Positions 50,639 through 59,987 of a DNA stretch of 64,000 nt are shown here, piece by piece. The stretch spans positions 62,001-126,000 of the forward strand of contig NZ_CP089288.1 in the NCBI RefSeq assembly GCF_022819345.1. Direction: 5' to 3'. The notes under the pieces are model-generated. The model worked only from the letters and a program-made list of their open reading frames with translations. It made no database searches and was not told the DNA's origin. The stretch comes from Candidatus Nanosynbacter sp. HMT-352 (GTDB lineage Bacteria; Patescibacteriota; Saccharimonadia; Saccharimonadales; Saccharimonadaceae). The number at the start of each line of letters is the position of its first letter. Position 1 is the first letter of the stretch. A program made the position numbers and the translations under genes.

Positions 50639-50696
50639 GCTCGCTCCTTGCTTATGGTTAATCATCTTTAGTTTAGCGTACTTTTTGTCAAATTAA

Positions 50697-50722
50697 AAAT
50701 CGCCCCAAAAAAGGAGCGATTT
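50697..50722 (-). terminator. Terminator of yebC
   Basis: AAATCGCTCC and GGGGCGATTT pair over 10 positions (one T-G) with a TTTTTT loop and a following TTAATTT tract on the minus strand. Confidence 0.75.
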
Positions 50723-50737
50723 CTTAAAGCGATAATT

Positions 50738-51454
50738 TTATTCCGCCGTGATATCCGCATTTGTATGAACATTCACAACGTCATCCAAATCGTCCAACGC
50801 ATCAATCATCTTCATCAATTTCTGCGCAGTTTCCATGTCGGCAATTTCTATCGGCGTATTGGCAATATATCGTAACTCTGCATCTTTAACCTTCAAGCCT
50901 TGCTCAACCAATTTATTCCGCACGCTCGCCAAATCTTTCAACTCCGTATACACGATAATTTCGCCGTCTTCCTCGACAGCATCTTCGGCGCCAGCGTCCA
51001 AAACCGCTAGCAACAAATCTTCCCCGCTGCCTTCGATAGTAATGACGCCTTTGCGTGTAAATTGGAACATCACACTACCAGCATCGGCAATTCGCCCGCC
51101 ATTTTTAACCAACGCAGTTTTTACTTCTGGCAATGTTCGATTGCGATTATCTGTCGCCGTTTCAATAATAACACCCACGCCGCCAGGACCATAACCTTCG
51201 TAAGCAATTTCCTCCAAAGCCGCCGCACTCTTATCCGCCACTCGGTCAATTGCTCGCTGGATGTTTGAGCTAGGCATATTTGCAGCCTTAGCTTTTTCAA
51301 TTGCCATCGCCAAACTTGAGTTCAGCGCCGGGTCTGTGCCGCCACGTGCTGCAATAGCAATTTGATTACCCAATTTCGTAAAAATCGCGCCGCGCTTAGC
51401 GTCAACAATCGCTTTTTGTCGGTGAGTTGTAGCCCATTTACTGTGTCCTGACAT
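50738..51454 (-). CDS. yebC: YebC/TACO1 family protein
   Basis: The 238-residue protein starts SGHSKWATTHRQKAIVDAKRG, the family signature, and has the three-domain layout with YEGYGPGGVGVIIE in the middle and a DDVVNVHTN end. Family members are described as transcription regulators and more recently as ribosome-linked translation factors for proline-rich stalls. AGGAG precedes the ATG. It is a single gene ended by its own terminator. Confidence 0.94.
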   Translation of the reverse strand: MSGHSKWATTHRQKAIVDAKRGAIFTKLGNQIAIAARGGTDPALNSSLAMAIEKAKAANMPSSNIQRAIDRVADKSAAALEEIAYEGYGPGGVGVIIETATDNRNRTLPEVKTALVKNGGRIADAGSVMFQFTRKGVITIEGSGEDLLLAVLDAGAEDAVEEDGEIIVYTELKDLASVRNKLVEQGLKVKDAELRYIANTPIEIADMETAQKLMKMIDALDDLDDVVNVHTNADITAE

Positions 51455-51501
51455 AATTTCTCCTAAAGTTATTTGCTATTTCAATCTGTTACTATTATAC
51501 A

Positions 51502-52953
51502 CTACTCCACAATATTTATCTTAGCGAGGTCTAATCTAGTTTGCTTTTTCATCCAAATCATTGCCAAAATTAGCGCCACATATAAAACCGCACACTGCCA
51601 CAGATTGATACTAACTTCCATTTGAGCCCATTCAAATCCAGCCGTCCAATTGGTGACTTGAATCATATAGCCAAGTAACCACGTCGTCGGAATTGCAATC
51701 AACACACCAATCATCGGCACAAAAACCATCACACCCGACATAAACGTCAGCAGCATCGCTAGCGGTACAAACGACAAAATTAACATATTCGCAATTAACG
51801 CCACATTACTAATAACCCCAAAACTCATCATAAGTAGCGGCAATGTCATAATTTGCGCCGACAAAGTTTCAATTAAAATCTGTCGAAACGCGCCTGGTTC
51901 TTTATTGCCAAAAAAGTAAGAATGTAAAAGTGGCGCTAACATAATTACGCCCGCAAATGAAGCAAAACTTAATTGCCAGCCCAAATCGCCCCAACCAAAT
52001 TGTGGATTTATCAATAGCGTGATTGCTGCCGACACGGGAAGCAGAACCAGCGGATGAATTGTCCGACCATAATACCACGCCGCCAAACTCAGTCCCGCCA
52101 CCAAACCAGCTCTCGACATACTGGGACTTAATCCAGTCACCGCCATAAAACCAATTATCATAACAGCCGCGCTGAGCATCGCTAAATATTTTGATCGCTT
52201 GGCGAATAATCGTCGCGCTAAACGAACTAAAATTGTTAAATTATAGCCGCTCGCCACCACGATATGCGTTAGTCCAGCAATTTTCAAATTGTCACTTAAT
52301 TCAGTCGGCATAGCACGCCTTAAACCCAATAAAAATCCCAGCCCCAACGCAGATTCAGACTCTGGAACGTGAGTGCGAACTCGCCCGGCAAACCAATCGC
52401 GAACTCCCACCGCCACATCACCTGGAACGGGTCTTTCGGCGCTAATAATTTTCGCCCGATATATGCTTGTTGAAAAAGCCCCGAATCCCGCCGTCATTTT
52501 ACCCTTAACCTTCACAATATCACTACGCTTAATTGAGTTTTTATCTGGCGTCGTCACCCAAATTTGTCCCGGCAATTTTTCATTATTCATTCGCAAATTG
52601 CCCAACCTAAGAACCGTTTGACTATTTTTATCGAGATCAGGATCCTCCAAAACTTGACCTTGGACAATTGCGACTTTTCCGATTAACGAATCATAAACCT
52701 CCACGCCTTTTCTGCCGATTTCACCGCGCCAAAGACCAACCAAAACTCCAGAAATAATTGCTAAAATCACAAAAAATCGCCAGCGCCAAATTGCCACGAT
52801 TACAAAAATAGCCAGCCCGACCAATAAAAATAATAGATTCGCCGCAAACGACCGCGGTATATAATGGATGGAAATTACGCCAATTGTCAAGCCAAGGCAC
52901 CACGCCGTCACCAACCAAGAAATATGCAACTTCTCAAATAGCCAACTATTCAT
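51502..52953 (-). CDS. comEC: ComEC/Rec2 competence channel, without beta-lactamase domain
   Basis: ComEC forms the inner-membrane channel for single-stranded DNA in natural transformation. The 483-residue protein has two N-terminal helices, an OB-like DUF4131 domain (about 75-165) and a Competence domain with about eight helices (LGLGFLLGLRRAMP, LTHIVVASGYNLTILVR, GLSPSMSRAGLVAG). The C-terminal metallo-beta-lactamase-like domain found in long ComEC proteins is absent. TATACT at 52960-52965 ends 6 nt before the ATG. Prepilins and PilB/C/M/N/O in the same window supply the uptake pilus. Confidence 0.92.
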   Translation of the reverse strand: MNSWLFEKLHISWLVTAWCLGLTIGVISIHYIPRSFAANLLFLLVGLAIFVIVAIWRWRFFVILAIISGVLVGLWRGEIGRKGVEVYDSLIGKVAIVQGQVLEDPDLDKNSQTVLRLGNLRMNNEKLPGQIWVTTPDKNSIKRSDIVKVKGKMTAGFGAFSTSIYRAKIISAERPVPGDVAVGVRDWFAGRVRTHVPESESALGLGFLLGLRRAMPTELSDNLKIAGLTHIVVASGYNLTILVRLARRLFAKRSKYLAMLSAAVMIIGFMAVTGLSPSMSRAGLVAGLSLAAWYYGRTIHPLVLLPVSAAITLLINPQFGWGDLGWQLSFASFAGVIMLAPLLHSYFFGNKEPGAFRQILIETLSAQIMTLPLLMMSFGVISNVALIANMLILSFVPLAMLLTFMSGVMVFVPMIGVLIAIPTTWLLGYMIQVTNWTAGFEWAQMEVSINLWQCAVLYVALILAMIWMKKQTRLDLAKINIVE

Positions 52954-52959
52954 ACTTAA

Positions 52960-52965
52960 AGTATA
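52960..52965 (-). promoter_or_regulatory. Promoter -10 of comEC, leaderless
   Basis: TATACT ends 6 nt before the comEC ATG. Confidence 0.68.
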
Positions 52966-52982
52966 TCTAGATCCGAAGCCAT

Positions 52983-53006
52983 AAAAAAGACTCCGCCAAG
53001 GGAGTC
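52983..53006 (-). terminator. Terminator of tRNA-Lys(TTT)
   Basis: GACTCC and GGAGTC form a 6-bp perfect stem with a 6-nt loop followed by TTTTTTAT on the minus strand. Confidence 0.8.
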
Positions 53007-53017
53007 GATTTCAAATT

Positions 53018-53094
53018 TGGAGGGTCCACCGGGGCTTGAACCCGGGACACCCTGCTTAAAAGGCAGGTGCTCTAACCAGCTGAGCTATGGACCC
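53018..53094 (-). tRNA. tRNA-Lys (anticodon TTT)
   Basis: Acceptor GGGTCCA/TGGACCC, anticodon stem CCTGC/GCAGG with loop CTTTTAA, and an encoded CCA. Confidence 0.96.
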
Positions 53095-53141
53095 ATTCGG
53101 AATATCCGCTTTCTTCATCCTAGCACAAACCAACACAAAGG

Positions 53142-53621
53142 TCAATACTTAGCGAGTTTATGTCCGCCAGTATGTAGTGAAAAAATATCAATTAGACCAC
53201 ACACCAGACCAAACGTAGCCACATATCGCCAATTATTCGCGAAAATCTTATACAGCTCCAGCGCCTGTCCGTCTAGTGATATATATTTTCCCAGAGGAAC
53301 CACCAATAGCGCTGCTGTCAAAAACGCGATTCCCACCGCCGAGACAATTCTCTCATGTTTTTTCTGATATCTAGGTCCGCTTAGAAGAAGCATAATTAAC
53401 GGAACCAACGTTAAGACTAATCCCGAAATTACACCATTTGGCAATAAACCAGTTTCCAACTTCAAGCTGTCCAGCACCCCCGTCAGCCAGCTACCCCACC
53501 ATTCTGATAGTAAAAATCCCGTCGCCAACGCCAACGCCAATGGACCGAATCTTCGAGATGAAACAAATGCAACCGCAAAAACCGTTACTAAAATTACTCC
53601 AAATAGAATTATTACGCTCAT
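53142..53621 (-). CDS. Polytopic membrane protein, possibly CvpA-like
   Basis: The 159-residue protein has four hydrophobic segments (about residues 2-20, 25-45, 60-82 and 95-112) and a possible fifth. Its overall layout resembles small CvpA-type proteins, but I cannot confirm this. GGAGGAGG precedes the ATG, and the start overlaps the upstream DUF192 gene as ATGA, so the two are cotranscribed. Confidence 0.65.
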   Translation of the reverse strand: MSVIILFGVILVTVFAVAFVSSRRFGPLALALATGFLLSEWWGSWLTGVLDSLKLETGLLPNGVISGLVLTLVPLIMLLLSGPRYQKKHERIVSAVGIAFLTAALLVVPLGKYISLDGQALELYKIFANNWRYVATFGLVCGLIDIFSLHTGGHKLAKY

Positions 53622-54109
53622 TTATCCTCCTCCAAATCAAATTTTACCTGTGACCCAGCTGTAGCGCTCGCCTGCTTAGCAACTCCCGCCTTCACCTCCA
53701 ACACATACTTTGCAGGAACCGGTGGCGCATATTTTTCATGCGGCTCAGCGTCTGGCTTGACGTTATGTTTTACATAGACAACGCGCTTTTTATCATTGAT
53801 CCAAATCATATCAACCGAAAACTTCATATCTTTCATCCACATTTTATGACGATCGTTATGATCAAAGACAAATAGCATGGCATAATTCTCATCAATCCCC
53901 AACCTTCCGGACAGACCTTTCTGCTGCGATTCTTCGTCATTAGCAATTTCCGCCTGAAGCATCGTCTTATTCAGGTAAATCATTTCCGTTTTTGGCGAAA
54001 CCGTTCGGAAAGCATAAAAAATTGCCCCACCAATAACCATTAGCATACCGCAGATAAATATCCATTTGATGACAGTCTGAGTTACTGTCGAGTGACGAGG
54101 CTCGTCCAT
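53618..54109 (-). CDS. DUF192 family membrane-anchored protein
   Basis: The 163-residue protein has an N-terminal transmembrane helix (about residues 14-34) and a DUF192 beta domain with the family motifs QQKGLSGR, MLFVFDHND and MWMKDMKFSVDMIWI. It should face the outside of the membrane. The biochemical function of DUF192 is unknown. The ATG is 6 nt after TATAAT. Confidence 0.88.
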   Translation of the reverse strand: MDEPRHSTVTQTVIKWIFICGMLMVIGGAIFYAFRTVSPKTEMIYLNKTMLQAEIANDEESQQKGLSGRLGIDENYAMLFVFDHNDRHKMWMKDMKFSVDMIWINDKKRVVYVKHNVKPDAEPHEKYAPPVPAKYVLEVKAGVAKQASATAGSQVKFDLEEDK

Positions 54110-54115
54110 AAACCT

Positions 54116-54121
54116 ATTATA
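54116..54121 (-). promoter_or_regulatory. Promoter -10 of the DUF192 gene, leaderless
   Basis: TATAAT ends 6 nt before ATG 54109. Confidence 0.7.
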
Positions 54122-54133
54122 ACAAGTTTATGC

Positions 54134-55051
54134 TTAAGCGCCGATTTTATCTTTTTTATTGCCGCGCTTGGCGTTTCGATCGATGTATTCAATTATCTTT
54201 CCAGCCACATTTCGGCGAGTAATTTTCTCAATTCCAAATCCTGGACTAGCATTAACCTCCAGCACCAAAGCTCCACGGCTTGACCTCATGAAGTCGACTC
54301 CGGCAACCGTTAATCCCATTGCCTTAGCGGCTTTCACGCACATTTTACGCTCAGAATCTGTCAATTTTATACTGGTTCCTTCGCCGCCCTTGTGTAAATT
54401 GCTACGAAAATCATCGTCCAAACTCTGACGCTTCATACTAGCCACCACTTGACTACCAACCACAAACGCACGAATATCGACACCAGCCGACTCTCTAATA
54501 AACTCCTGGAGCAGCACGTTCGTGCCATCCGAGTTGGTCAAATAGAACGCCTGCAGAACCGACTTGGCAGCCTTCTTAGTTTCCGCCAGAACCACGCCAT
54601 TTCCGTGCGTGCCGCGCGCTAACTTAATAATCGCCGGCATACCACCAATCTCTTCAATGAGCGAATCAATGTCAGTCGCGTTTCGGGAAAATACCGTCTT
54701 CGGAATCGATACTCCCGCTTTTACCAACAACTGCGTTGAACGCAATTTGTCTCGCGCCCTAGTAATTGCAATCGAGCGATTCATGAAAAACGCCTTCGGA
54801 TACATCATCTCCAATTGACGCAAAACCGCTGTTCCATACTTTGTCATATGGCTCGCGATTCGCGGAATCACCACGTCAAAATCACCAATTTCCTTACCTT
54901 TATAGATGACCGTCGGATGCTTTTCATCAATTGAAACGTAGCAGTTTTTATACTTAATAACTTTAACTTGATGACCGCGCTTTTCAGCCTCTTCTTTCAG
55001 GCGAAGCGTCGAATAATTAATGTTGCCGTTGGATAAGATTGCAATTCGCAT
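54134..55051 (-). CDS. RimK-like ATP-grasp ligase
   Basis: The 305-residue protein belongs to the RimK group of ATP-grasp enzymes, which add amino acids (often glutamate) to proteins or metabolites. Features are the RDKLRSTQLLVKAG hinge, PAIIKLARGTHGNGV glycine loop, LLQEFIRESAGVDIRAFVVG and the metal-binding LVLEVNASPGFGIEK end. It overlaps the retropepsin-like gene by 1 nt. In other bacteria RimK is coupled to a protease-like RimB that trims its product, matching this pair. The substrate is unknown. Confidence 0.92.
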   Translation of the reverse strand: MRIAILSNGNINYSTLRLKEEAEKRGHQVKVIKYKNCYVSIDEKHPTVIYKGKEIGDFDVVIPRIASHMTKYGTAVLRQLEMMYPKAFFMNRSIAITRARDKLRSTQLLVKAGVSIPKTVFSRNATDIDSLIEEIGGMPAIIKLARGTHGNGVVLAETKKAAKSVLQAFYLTNSDGTNVLLQEFIRESAGVDIRAFVVGSQVVASMKRQSLDDDFRSNLHKGGEGTSIKLTDSERKMCVKAAKAMGLTVAGVDFMRSSRGALVLEVNASPGFGIEKITRRNVAGKIIEYIDRNAKRGNKKDKIGA

Positions 55052-55557
55052 TATTTTTCTTCACCTTTCTGATGATATTTTTTATAAAATTCGTATGGAT
55101 TCAATTTCACTTCTTCATTAAGACTAGAAGTTACGGACGGTTTTTTCCTGCGAACATTTTTTCTTGAGACATCCACTAGGAATTTTCCAGAAATCGACCG
55201 TCTTCCAATTAGCACCGGGAATTCATTCTTCGACCGATCAGACAAATTCATCAACATTTTAATTTTTCGCCCACTAATTTTTACCCAAAAATGTGTCCGG
55301 TAACGAATCTGCTCATGCCCAGACGAACTACGCACCCTCGCTACAGAATAATCAGTTCTCTTAAATATTTTACCGTTATAATAGGGCGAACCCTCACCAA
55401 AAATAGAGAATTTTAACACGCCGTCCTTATCTATGCGAATATTGCTCGCCCAAACCGCACTGGAATCGGCGCCCGTATCAATTTTAGCTGGGACTTTTTG
55501 CGCTCGCTTACCAAAATCTACAAACTCAGTTGAGCCAATAACGGTTTTTTCTTTCAT
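55051..55557 (-). CDS. Retropepsin-like aspartic protease (RimB/ATP-dependent Zn protease family)
   Basis: The 168-residue protein has the aspartic protease signature PAKIDTGADSSAVWA near residue 24 and FPVLIGRRSISGKFLVDV near 115, as in the PF05618 family that travels with RimK ligases. CATAAT at 55566-55571 lies 8 nt before the ATG. It is translated ahead of the RimK-like gene with a shared TAATG. The pair probably adds and removes or processes an amino-acid tail on one target. Confidence 0.88.
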   Translation of the reverse strand: MKEKTVIGSTEFVDFGKRAQKVPAKIDTGADSSAVWASNIRIDKDGVLKFSIFGEGSPYYNGKIFKRTDYSVARVRSSSGHEQIRYRTHFWVKISGRKIKMLMNLSDRSKNEFPVLIGRRSISGKFLVDVSRKNVRRKKPSVTSSLNEEVKLNPYEFYKKYHQKGEEK

Positions 55558-55580
55558 ACGTCCATATTATGGCATAAAAA

Positions 55581-58500
55581 CTATCTTTTTACAATATCTT
55601 GCCTTTTGCTTCTTTGAGCTCTCGCTACCACAATTGTCACCGCTACAATGATAGATATACCAGCCAAAATAGCTAATACATAAGTGTATCCCGACAATAG
55701 ATATATCAAAGCTAATGTCACACATACAGCACCCCAGGTCGTAATCAGTCGTTTGTTAAGCGCCAACCCCACGACAACCATCAATGAATGCTCTATTAGG
55801 AATAATATTTCCATGACGCTGTCTCCTGCAAACGCCAAGATAAGAGTCGGCAGACTAAGCACAGAAAGAGCCAGCACTAGGTGTACCGTAGTAGACTTAT
55901 GAATATACCCCAACCAACGCCACGACATTACTGCTCCCGAAAGAATTGCCGCTGACCACAAATATGGTATTGTGATAGAGTGAACGGGTAAGGCTAGATT
56001 TTTAATAGTAAATAAAACGCCGCACAAAATCAGGATCACACCTGAATCAAAATATAAAATATTCTTTTTAGGAACACCTTCAGACATCAAGGCGATACCA
56101 TTAATTATCCACACTAGCGCCGCCAGAATCACTGACGCCACAGTAGCGCTAACTGATGTAGTAATAGACAATAAGACTACCGACCAGCCGATGGCGCTAT
56201 AGAATGAAGAGTAGTACCAACGACTCGACATCTTTCTGATTCGCGCAGCAATAGCCAAGCCGTAAAACACCGCAAAAATGACCAGGGCAACGACTGACAT
56301 AAATTCGAGTGGAATAGTAAACCATTGAGCTATAAGGCAAAGTAACAACACTAGACTCGGGTGCGCAGCTATTGTCATTATTCGCCAATCTCGTTTAGCA
56401 AGTACCGCCATATAAAGAGCTACTACGGCCGCTAGCCATCCCAATACCTTGAACGACAAATCATATGTTGCCAGTAGATTAATCATTGGAAGCGCTATCG
56501 CTGGAACTGTAGCAGCGCACAGCGTCATATCACCAATAATTGACGATTGCATATTCATTCGCAACAGCCAGTACAAAGACCCAAAACCAACCAGACTCAC
56601 CCATGCAGCAATTGCGAGATTGTCATTAAACGGTATATTCAACCAATGCAGGAATAATAAAACAAAGATGATTGTCGTAAGATATGCCCCGCCCAAATAA
56701 ACCTCTCTACGACATCGGTAAAACGCATAGTATAGTGACACCACTAGCGGTAACCAAACTATCGGATGAATTGACGACAACACAACAATGATAGCTACGC
56801 CAATAATAGAATATAGAAACAGCTCACGACTTTTGATGGCTGTATTGCTATGACGACGATAAAGCCATTCTACTATTAATAGCGACGACACATTTATCCA
56901 CGCCATTAAAATAGAGACGTTTTCACTAGACACCGCAAAACCTAAAGCTAGCAAAAATACTGACAACATTAAAGAAGTATGGACTCCAACTACAAACTCA
57001 TAAACTTTTTCGCGCCATACAGCCACACTCATAATGCCAGCACCGATAGCTATCGCGCCCGATAGACACATCAGGGCTTCCTCTGTCGCATAAGTGGCTA
57101 TCATCGCTGAAGTAAACATCGCCATTAATAGCCAAGTTGACGCAGCGCCATACACTAAAGCAGCCTGACTTTTACTAATATTCGGACGCTTCAAAATTAG
57201 CAATCGGCAAATAACTGGCAGTGGCGTCATGAATAGAAAAATTAGATACTGTACGCGTGGTGCTATAGCTATATCAATATTAAATAGTGTTATACCAATC
57301 GGCACCAATAGAATCCCAGATATCACAACCATAATACCGAAGCGGGCACGGCGTAACAAAAAAAGAATTGCAAGACTAATTGCTGAAATAACGCCGATCA
57401 AAATAGAAGCAATCGTCATTCGTAGCGAATCTCCAGAGCCGATCACGCCAAACAAAGCACTTAGCGACACAACAAAACTAGCCCACAATACTATTTCATG
57501 ATGTCTATCGTACTGTTTCTGAACGTACATTGATACAGCGGACCAGATTATATTTCCAAGCGCCGCTAACCCTAGAATCACGCTTACGACCAACTGATTA
57601 TCGTCAGATAAATACATTGTGAAACTAGTAGCCAGCACCATTAACAATAAGCGAGCTGTTGTCAATTCATAAGTACGCATCTTTTTAGACTTCTCAACAA
57701 GAGCAACCGTAAAGTAATATGCAACGCTAGCAAATAACAGTACGCTAATATCTAATGTGCCCATATATACCGACGAGCTAAGCGCGACAAACATCGTCAT
57801 CGGCACGATAAACGGATTTACAACGTTTAACGGTTCGACAAACTGACGAGGAAGACGACTAGAAAAATACGCAGCCACAGTCATCAAACATCCAAATAGC
57901 AGCATTACAACGTAATACCAGACCAGCTGCGCATGCACAACAGCCGGCAAACTAGTCGTCATCGTAAACATCGATAGTAGCGATACATAAGCAAGAGGTC
58001 TACTATTCAATCTCACTGTAGCATCAACACACAAAACAACACCAATTACAGAGGTAATAAGCCAGCACCATGCAGGGTCAATACCTAAAAGTAAATTCAT
58101 AGTCCAGCCGCCAATTGGTACAGCTGCCAAGGCGGTGCCAATAAGTGCCGTCGACGCAGATTTCAATATTGGCAAGCGAGCATACAATATCTGACCAATA
58201 ATATAATAAATAAAAATAAACAGCCACACCAATCCAAACCTAAGTTGGATAGATAGATTAATTGTCTGAGCCAGAAGCAATATTCCCGCAGTCAGAAGTA
58301 GCGATGCTGTATATAGAGCTATATTAATTGTAGTCTTACGACCCCTCTCCTTTTCCCTGTCGTCAATATGTGGTGCTCGTTCAATATTATTCTCAACAGG
58401 CACGGCGACCATATTTACTCTCTCTTCAGATGTGGAAATACTAGTAGGAATTATATTATCGAGATTCTCATTTTTACTGATATTTAACGGCGTACTCGCA

Positions 58501-58715
58501 AGCCGCGAAGCGGCGTTTTGATTCTCTGTAATAAGCCTCACTTGACCGTTGTCATTCTCAATTTTGGCGCATCCATTTTGTGCATCACGCACACCATCCC
58601 AATATCCCTGCCGATAATCTTCAGAATAATTAGACGGCTGGCTATTACCTCTCTGTAATAATCTTATTAGCTTAATTACTACAATAATAGCTATTACCAG
58701 AAAAATTAATCCCAT
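55581..58715 (-). CDS. Very large polytopic membrane protein, unknown
   Basis: The 1044-residue protein has one N-terminal helix, a soluble linker to about residue 130, then about 27-30 closely packed hydrophobic helices to the C terminus, which ends in a basic tail. It resembles the many-helix DUF2339-like proteins in layout, but I cannot confirm a family. No catalytic motif is visible. TATACT followed by a 27-nt leader with GAAGG precedes the ATG, so unlike its neighbours it is not leaderless. It stands alone between the RimK pair and the heat-shock cluster. Confidence 0.75.
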   Translation of the reverse strand: MGLIFLVIAIIVVIKLIRLLQRGNSQPSNYSEDYRQGYWDGVRDAQNGCAKIENDNGQVRLITENQNAASRLASTPLNISKNENLDNIIPTSISTSEERVNMVAVPVENNIERAPHIDDREKERGRKTTINIALYTASLLLTAGILLLAQTINLSIQLRFGLVWLFIFIYYIIGQILYARLPILKSASTALIGTALAAVPIGGWTMNLLLGIDPAWCWLITSVIGVVLCVDATVRLNSRPLAYVSLLSMFTMTTSLPAVVHAQLVWYYVVMLLFGCLMTVAAYFSSRLPRQFVEPLNVVNPFIVPMTMFVALSSSVYMGTLDISVLLFASVAYYFTVALVEKSKKMRTYELTTARLLLMVLATSFTMYLSDDNQLVVSVILGLAALGNIIWSAVSMYVQKQYDRHHEIVLWASFVVSLSALFGVIGSGDSLRMTIASILIGVISAISLAILFLLRRARFGIMVVISGILLVPIGITLFNIDIAIAPRVQYLIFLFMTPLPVICRLLILKRPNISKSQAALVYGAASTWLLMAMFTSAMIATYATEEALMCLSGAIAIGAGIMSVAVWREKVYEFVVGVHTSLMLSVFLLALGFAVSSENVSILMAWINVSSLLIVEWLYRRHSNTAIKSRELFLYSIIGVAIIVVLSSIHPIVWLPLVVSLYYAFYRCRREVYLGGAYLTTIIFVLLFLHWLNIPFNDNLAIAAWVSLVGFGSLYWLLRMNMQSSIIGDMTLCAATVPAIALPMINLLATYDLSFKVLGWLAAVVALYMAVLAKRDWRIMTIAAHPSLVLLLCLIAQWFTIPLEFMSVVALVIFAVFYGLAIAARIRKMSSRWYYSSFYSAIGWSVVLLSITTSVSATVASVILAALVWIINGIALMSEGVPKKNILYFDSGVILILCGVLFTIKNLALPVHSITIPYLWSAAILSGAVMSWRWLGYIHKSTTVHLVLALSVLSLPTLILAFAGDSVMEILFLIEHSLMVVVGLALNKRLITTWGAVCVTLALIYLLSGYTYVLAILAGISIIVAVTIVVARAQRSKRQDIVKR

Positions 58716-58775
58716 ACCTTCAATCCCTCTTATGTTAGCTTCAGTATAGCACAGGATTTTTTCTCGGCAAATATA

Positions 58776-59885
58776 CTAGGAAAACAACCCTCGTTTTTTC
58801 GCGCCCTTAAATTGCTCCAAAAGCTCCTTCTGCTTTTTGGTCAATTTAGTTGGCGTATCAACAATAACACCCACAATATGCGGGCCACGAGATTCGCTGT
58901 GTAAATGTGGCACGCCATGACCTGACAACTTGAAGTCGGTGCCGCTCTGAGTACCCGCTGGGATTTTCATCGTTATTATGCCGTCCACAGTCTCTACATC
59001 AATCTCCGTTCCCAGTGCCGCATCAACCATAGAAATATGTTCTTCGCTAAGAATAATATTGCCTTCACGAGTGAATTTCTTATGCGCCTTAACACGAATG
59101 TGGACATACAAATCACCTCTACTACCACCAGCAACCGTTTCTCCACGATCGCGCAGACGAATTGTCGCTCCATCATCAATCCCTGCCGGAATTTTAATAG
59201 TGATATCCTGATTCTGTCGGTTCGTGCCTTTTCCTCGACAAACTGAACATTCTTTTTCAGGAACTTTCCCCTTACCATGACAAGTTTCACAAACAACCGC
59301 CTGCTGAATTTGTCCAAATAGCGAATTCATCGTTCGAGTTTGCTGACCCGCGCCCTTACAAGTTGGGCACGTTTTCATTCCAAATCCAGGCTCGGCGCCA
59401 TCGCCATGACAATGTTCACATTCAACATCCAGCATTAAACTAATTTTCTTTTCTACACCAAATACCGCGTCCTCAAAACTTAGTGTTACGCTAGTTTCAA
59501 CATCACGCCCACGCGAACGACCATTCCCAGCGCCGCCAGCCGCACCACCGAAGAATTGGCTAAAAATATCACCTAGTCCACCATCACCAAAATCAAAGTG
59601 AACATTTTGACCGCCAAATCCACCAAATCCCTCAAACGGATTACCGGAAAAACCGCCGCCAGAAGCACCACCCACGCCAGCATGACCAAATTGATCATAA
59701 CGCTGTCGCTTCTGCTTGTCTTTCAAAACTTCATAGGCCTCATTAATTTCCTTAAACTTAGCCTCATCGCCGCCCTGCTTATCAGGGTGATATTTAATTG
59801 CTAATTTACGAAAAGCCTTTTTTATCTCATCTTCAGAAGCGGTCTTTGGAACGCCCAATATTTCATAATAATCACGCTTACTCAT
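58776..59885 (-). CDS. dnaJ: Chaperone DnaJ
   Basis: DnaJ stimulates DnaK ATPase and delivers clients. The 369-residue protein has the J domain with HPD in KYHPDKQGG, a long Gly/Phe-rich region (to about 125), and a zinc region with all four CxxCxGxG motifs ([32 protein letters not shown]). The substrate-binding C-terminal domains follow. A CIRCE operator and a TTGCAC/TATAAT promoter stand before it, so it is transcribed separately from dnaK under HrcA control. Confidence 0.97.
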   Translation of the reverse strand: MSKRDYYEILGVPKTASEDEIKKAFRKLAIKYHPDKQGGDEAKFKEINEAYEVLKDKQKRQRYDQFGHAGVGGASGGGFSGNPFEGFGGFGGQNVHFDFGDGGLGDIFSQFFGGAAGGAGNGRSRGRDVETSVTLSFEDAVFGVEKKISLMLDVECEHCHGDGAEPGFGMKTCPTCKGAGQQTRTMNSLFGQIQQAVVCETCHGKGKVPEKECSVCRGKGTNRQNQDITIKIPAGIDDGATIRLRDRGETVAGGSRGDLYVHIRVKAHKKFTREGNIILSEEHISMVDAALGTEIDVETVDGIITMKIPAGTQSGTDFKLSGHGVPHLHSESRGPHIVGVIVDTPTKLTKKQKELLEQFKGAKKRGLFS

Positions 59886-59894
59886 ACCTTATAT

Positions 59895-59900
59895 ATTATA
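59895..59900 (-). promoter_or_regulatory. Promoter of dnaJ
   Basis: TATAAT with TTGCAC 17 nt upstream (59918-59923). The -35 lies in the CIRCE spacer. The box ends 9 nt before the ATG. Confidence 0.8.
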
Positions 59901-59905
59901 CGCGT

Positions 59906-59932
59906 TTAGCACTCTCAGTGCAAGAGTGCTAA
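59906..59932 (-). promoter_or_regulatory. CIRCE operator of dnaJ
   Basis: TTAGCACTC, 9-nt spacer, GAGTGCTAA: a perfect CIRCE inverted repeat, the HrcA binding site. Confidence 0.95.
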
Positions 59933-59936
59933 GTTC

Positions 59937-59968
59937 AAAAAAGGCCACTCTTTTTATCGAGCAGCCTT
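59937..59968 (-). terminator. Terminator of dnaK
   Basis: AAGGCTGCTC and GAGTGGCCTT pair over 10 positions (two wobble pairs) with an 8-nt loop, followed by a T run. It separates dnaK from the dnaJ promoter. Confidence 0.8.
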
Positions 59969-59987
59969 CTTTGTAAATACGTTAGGT

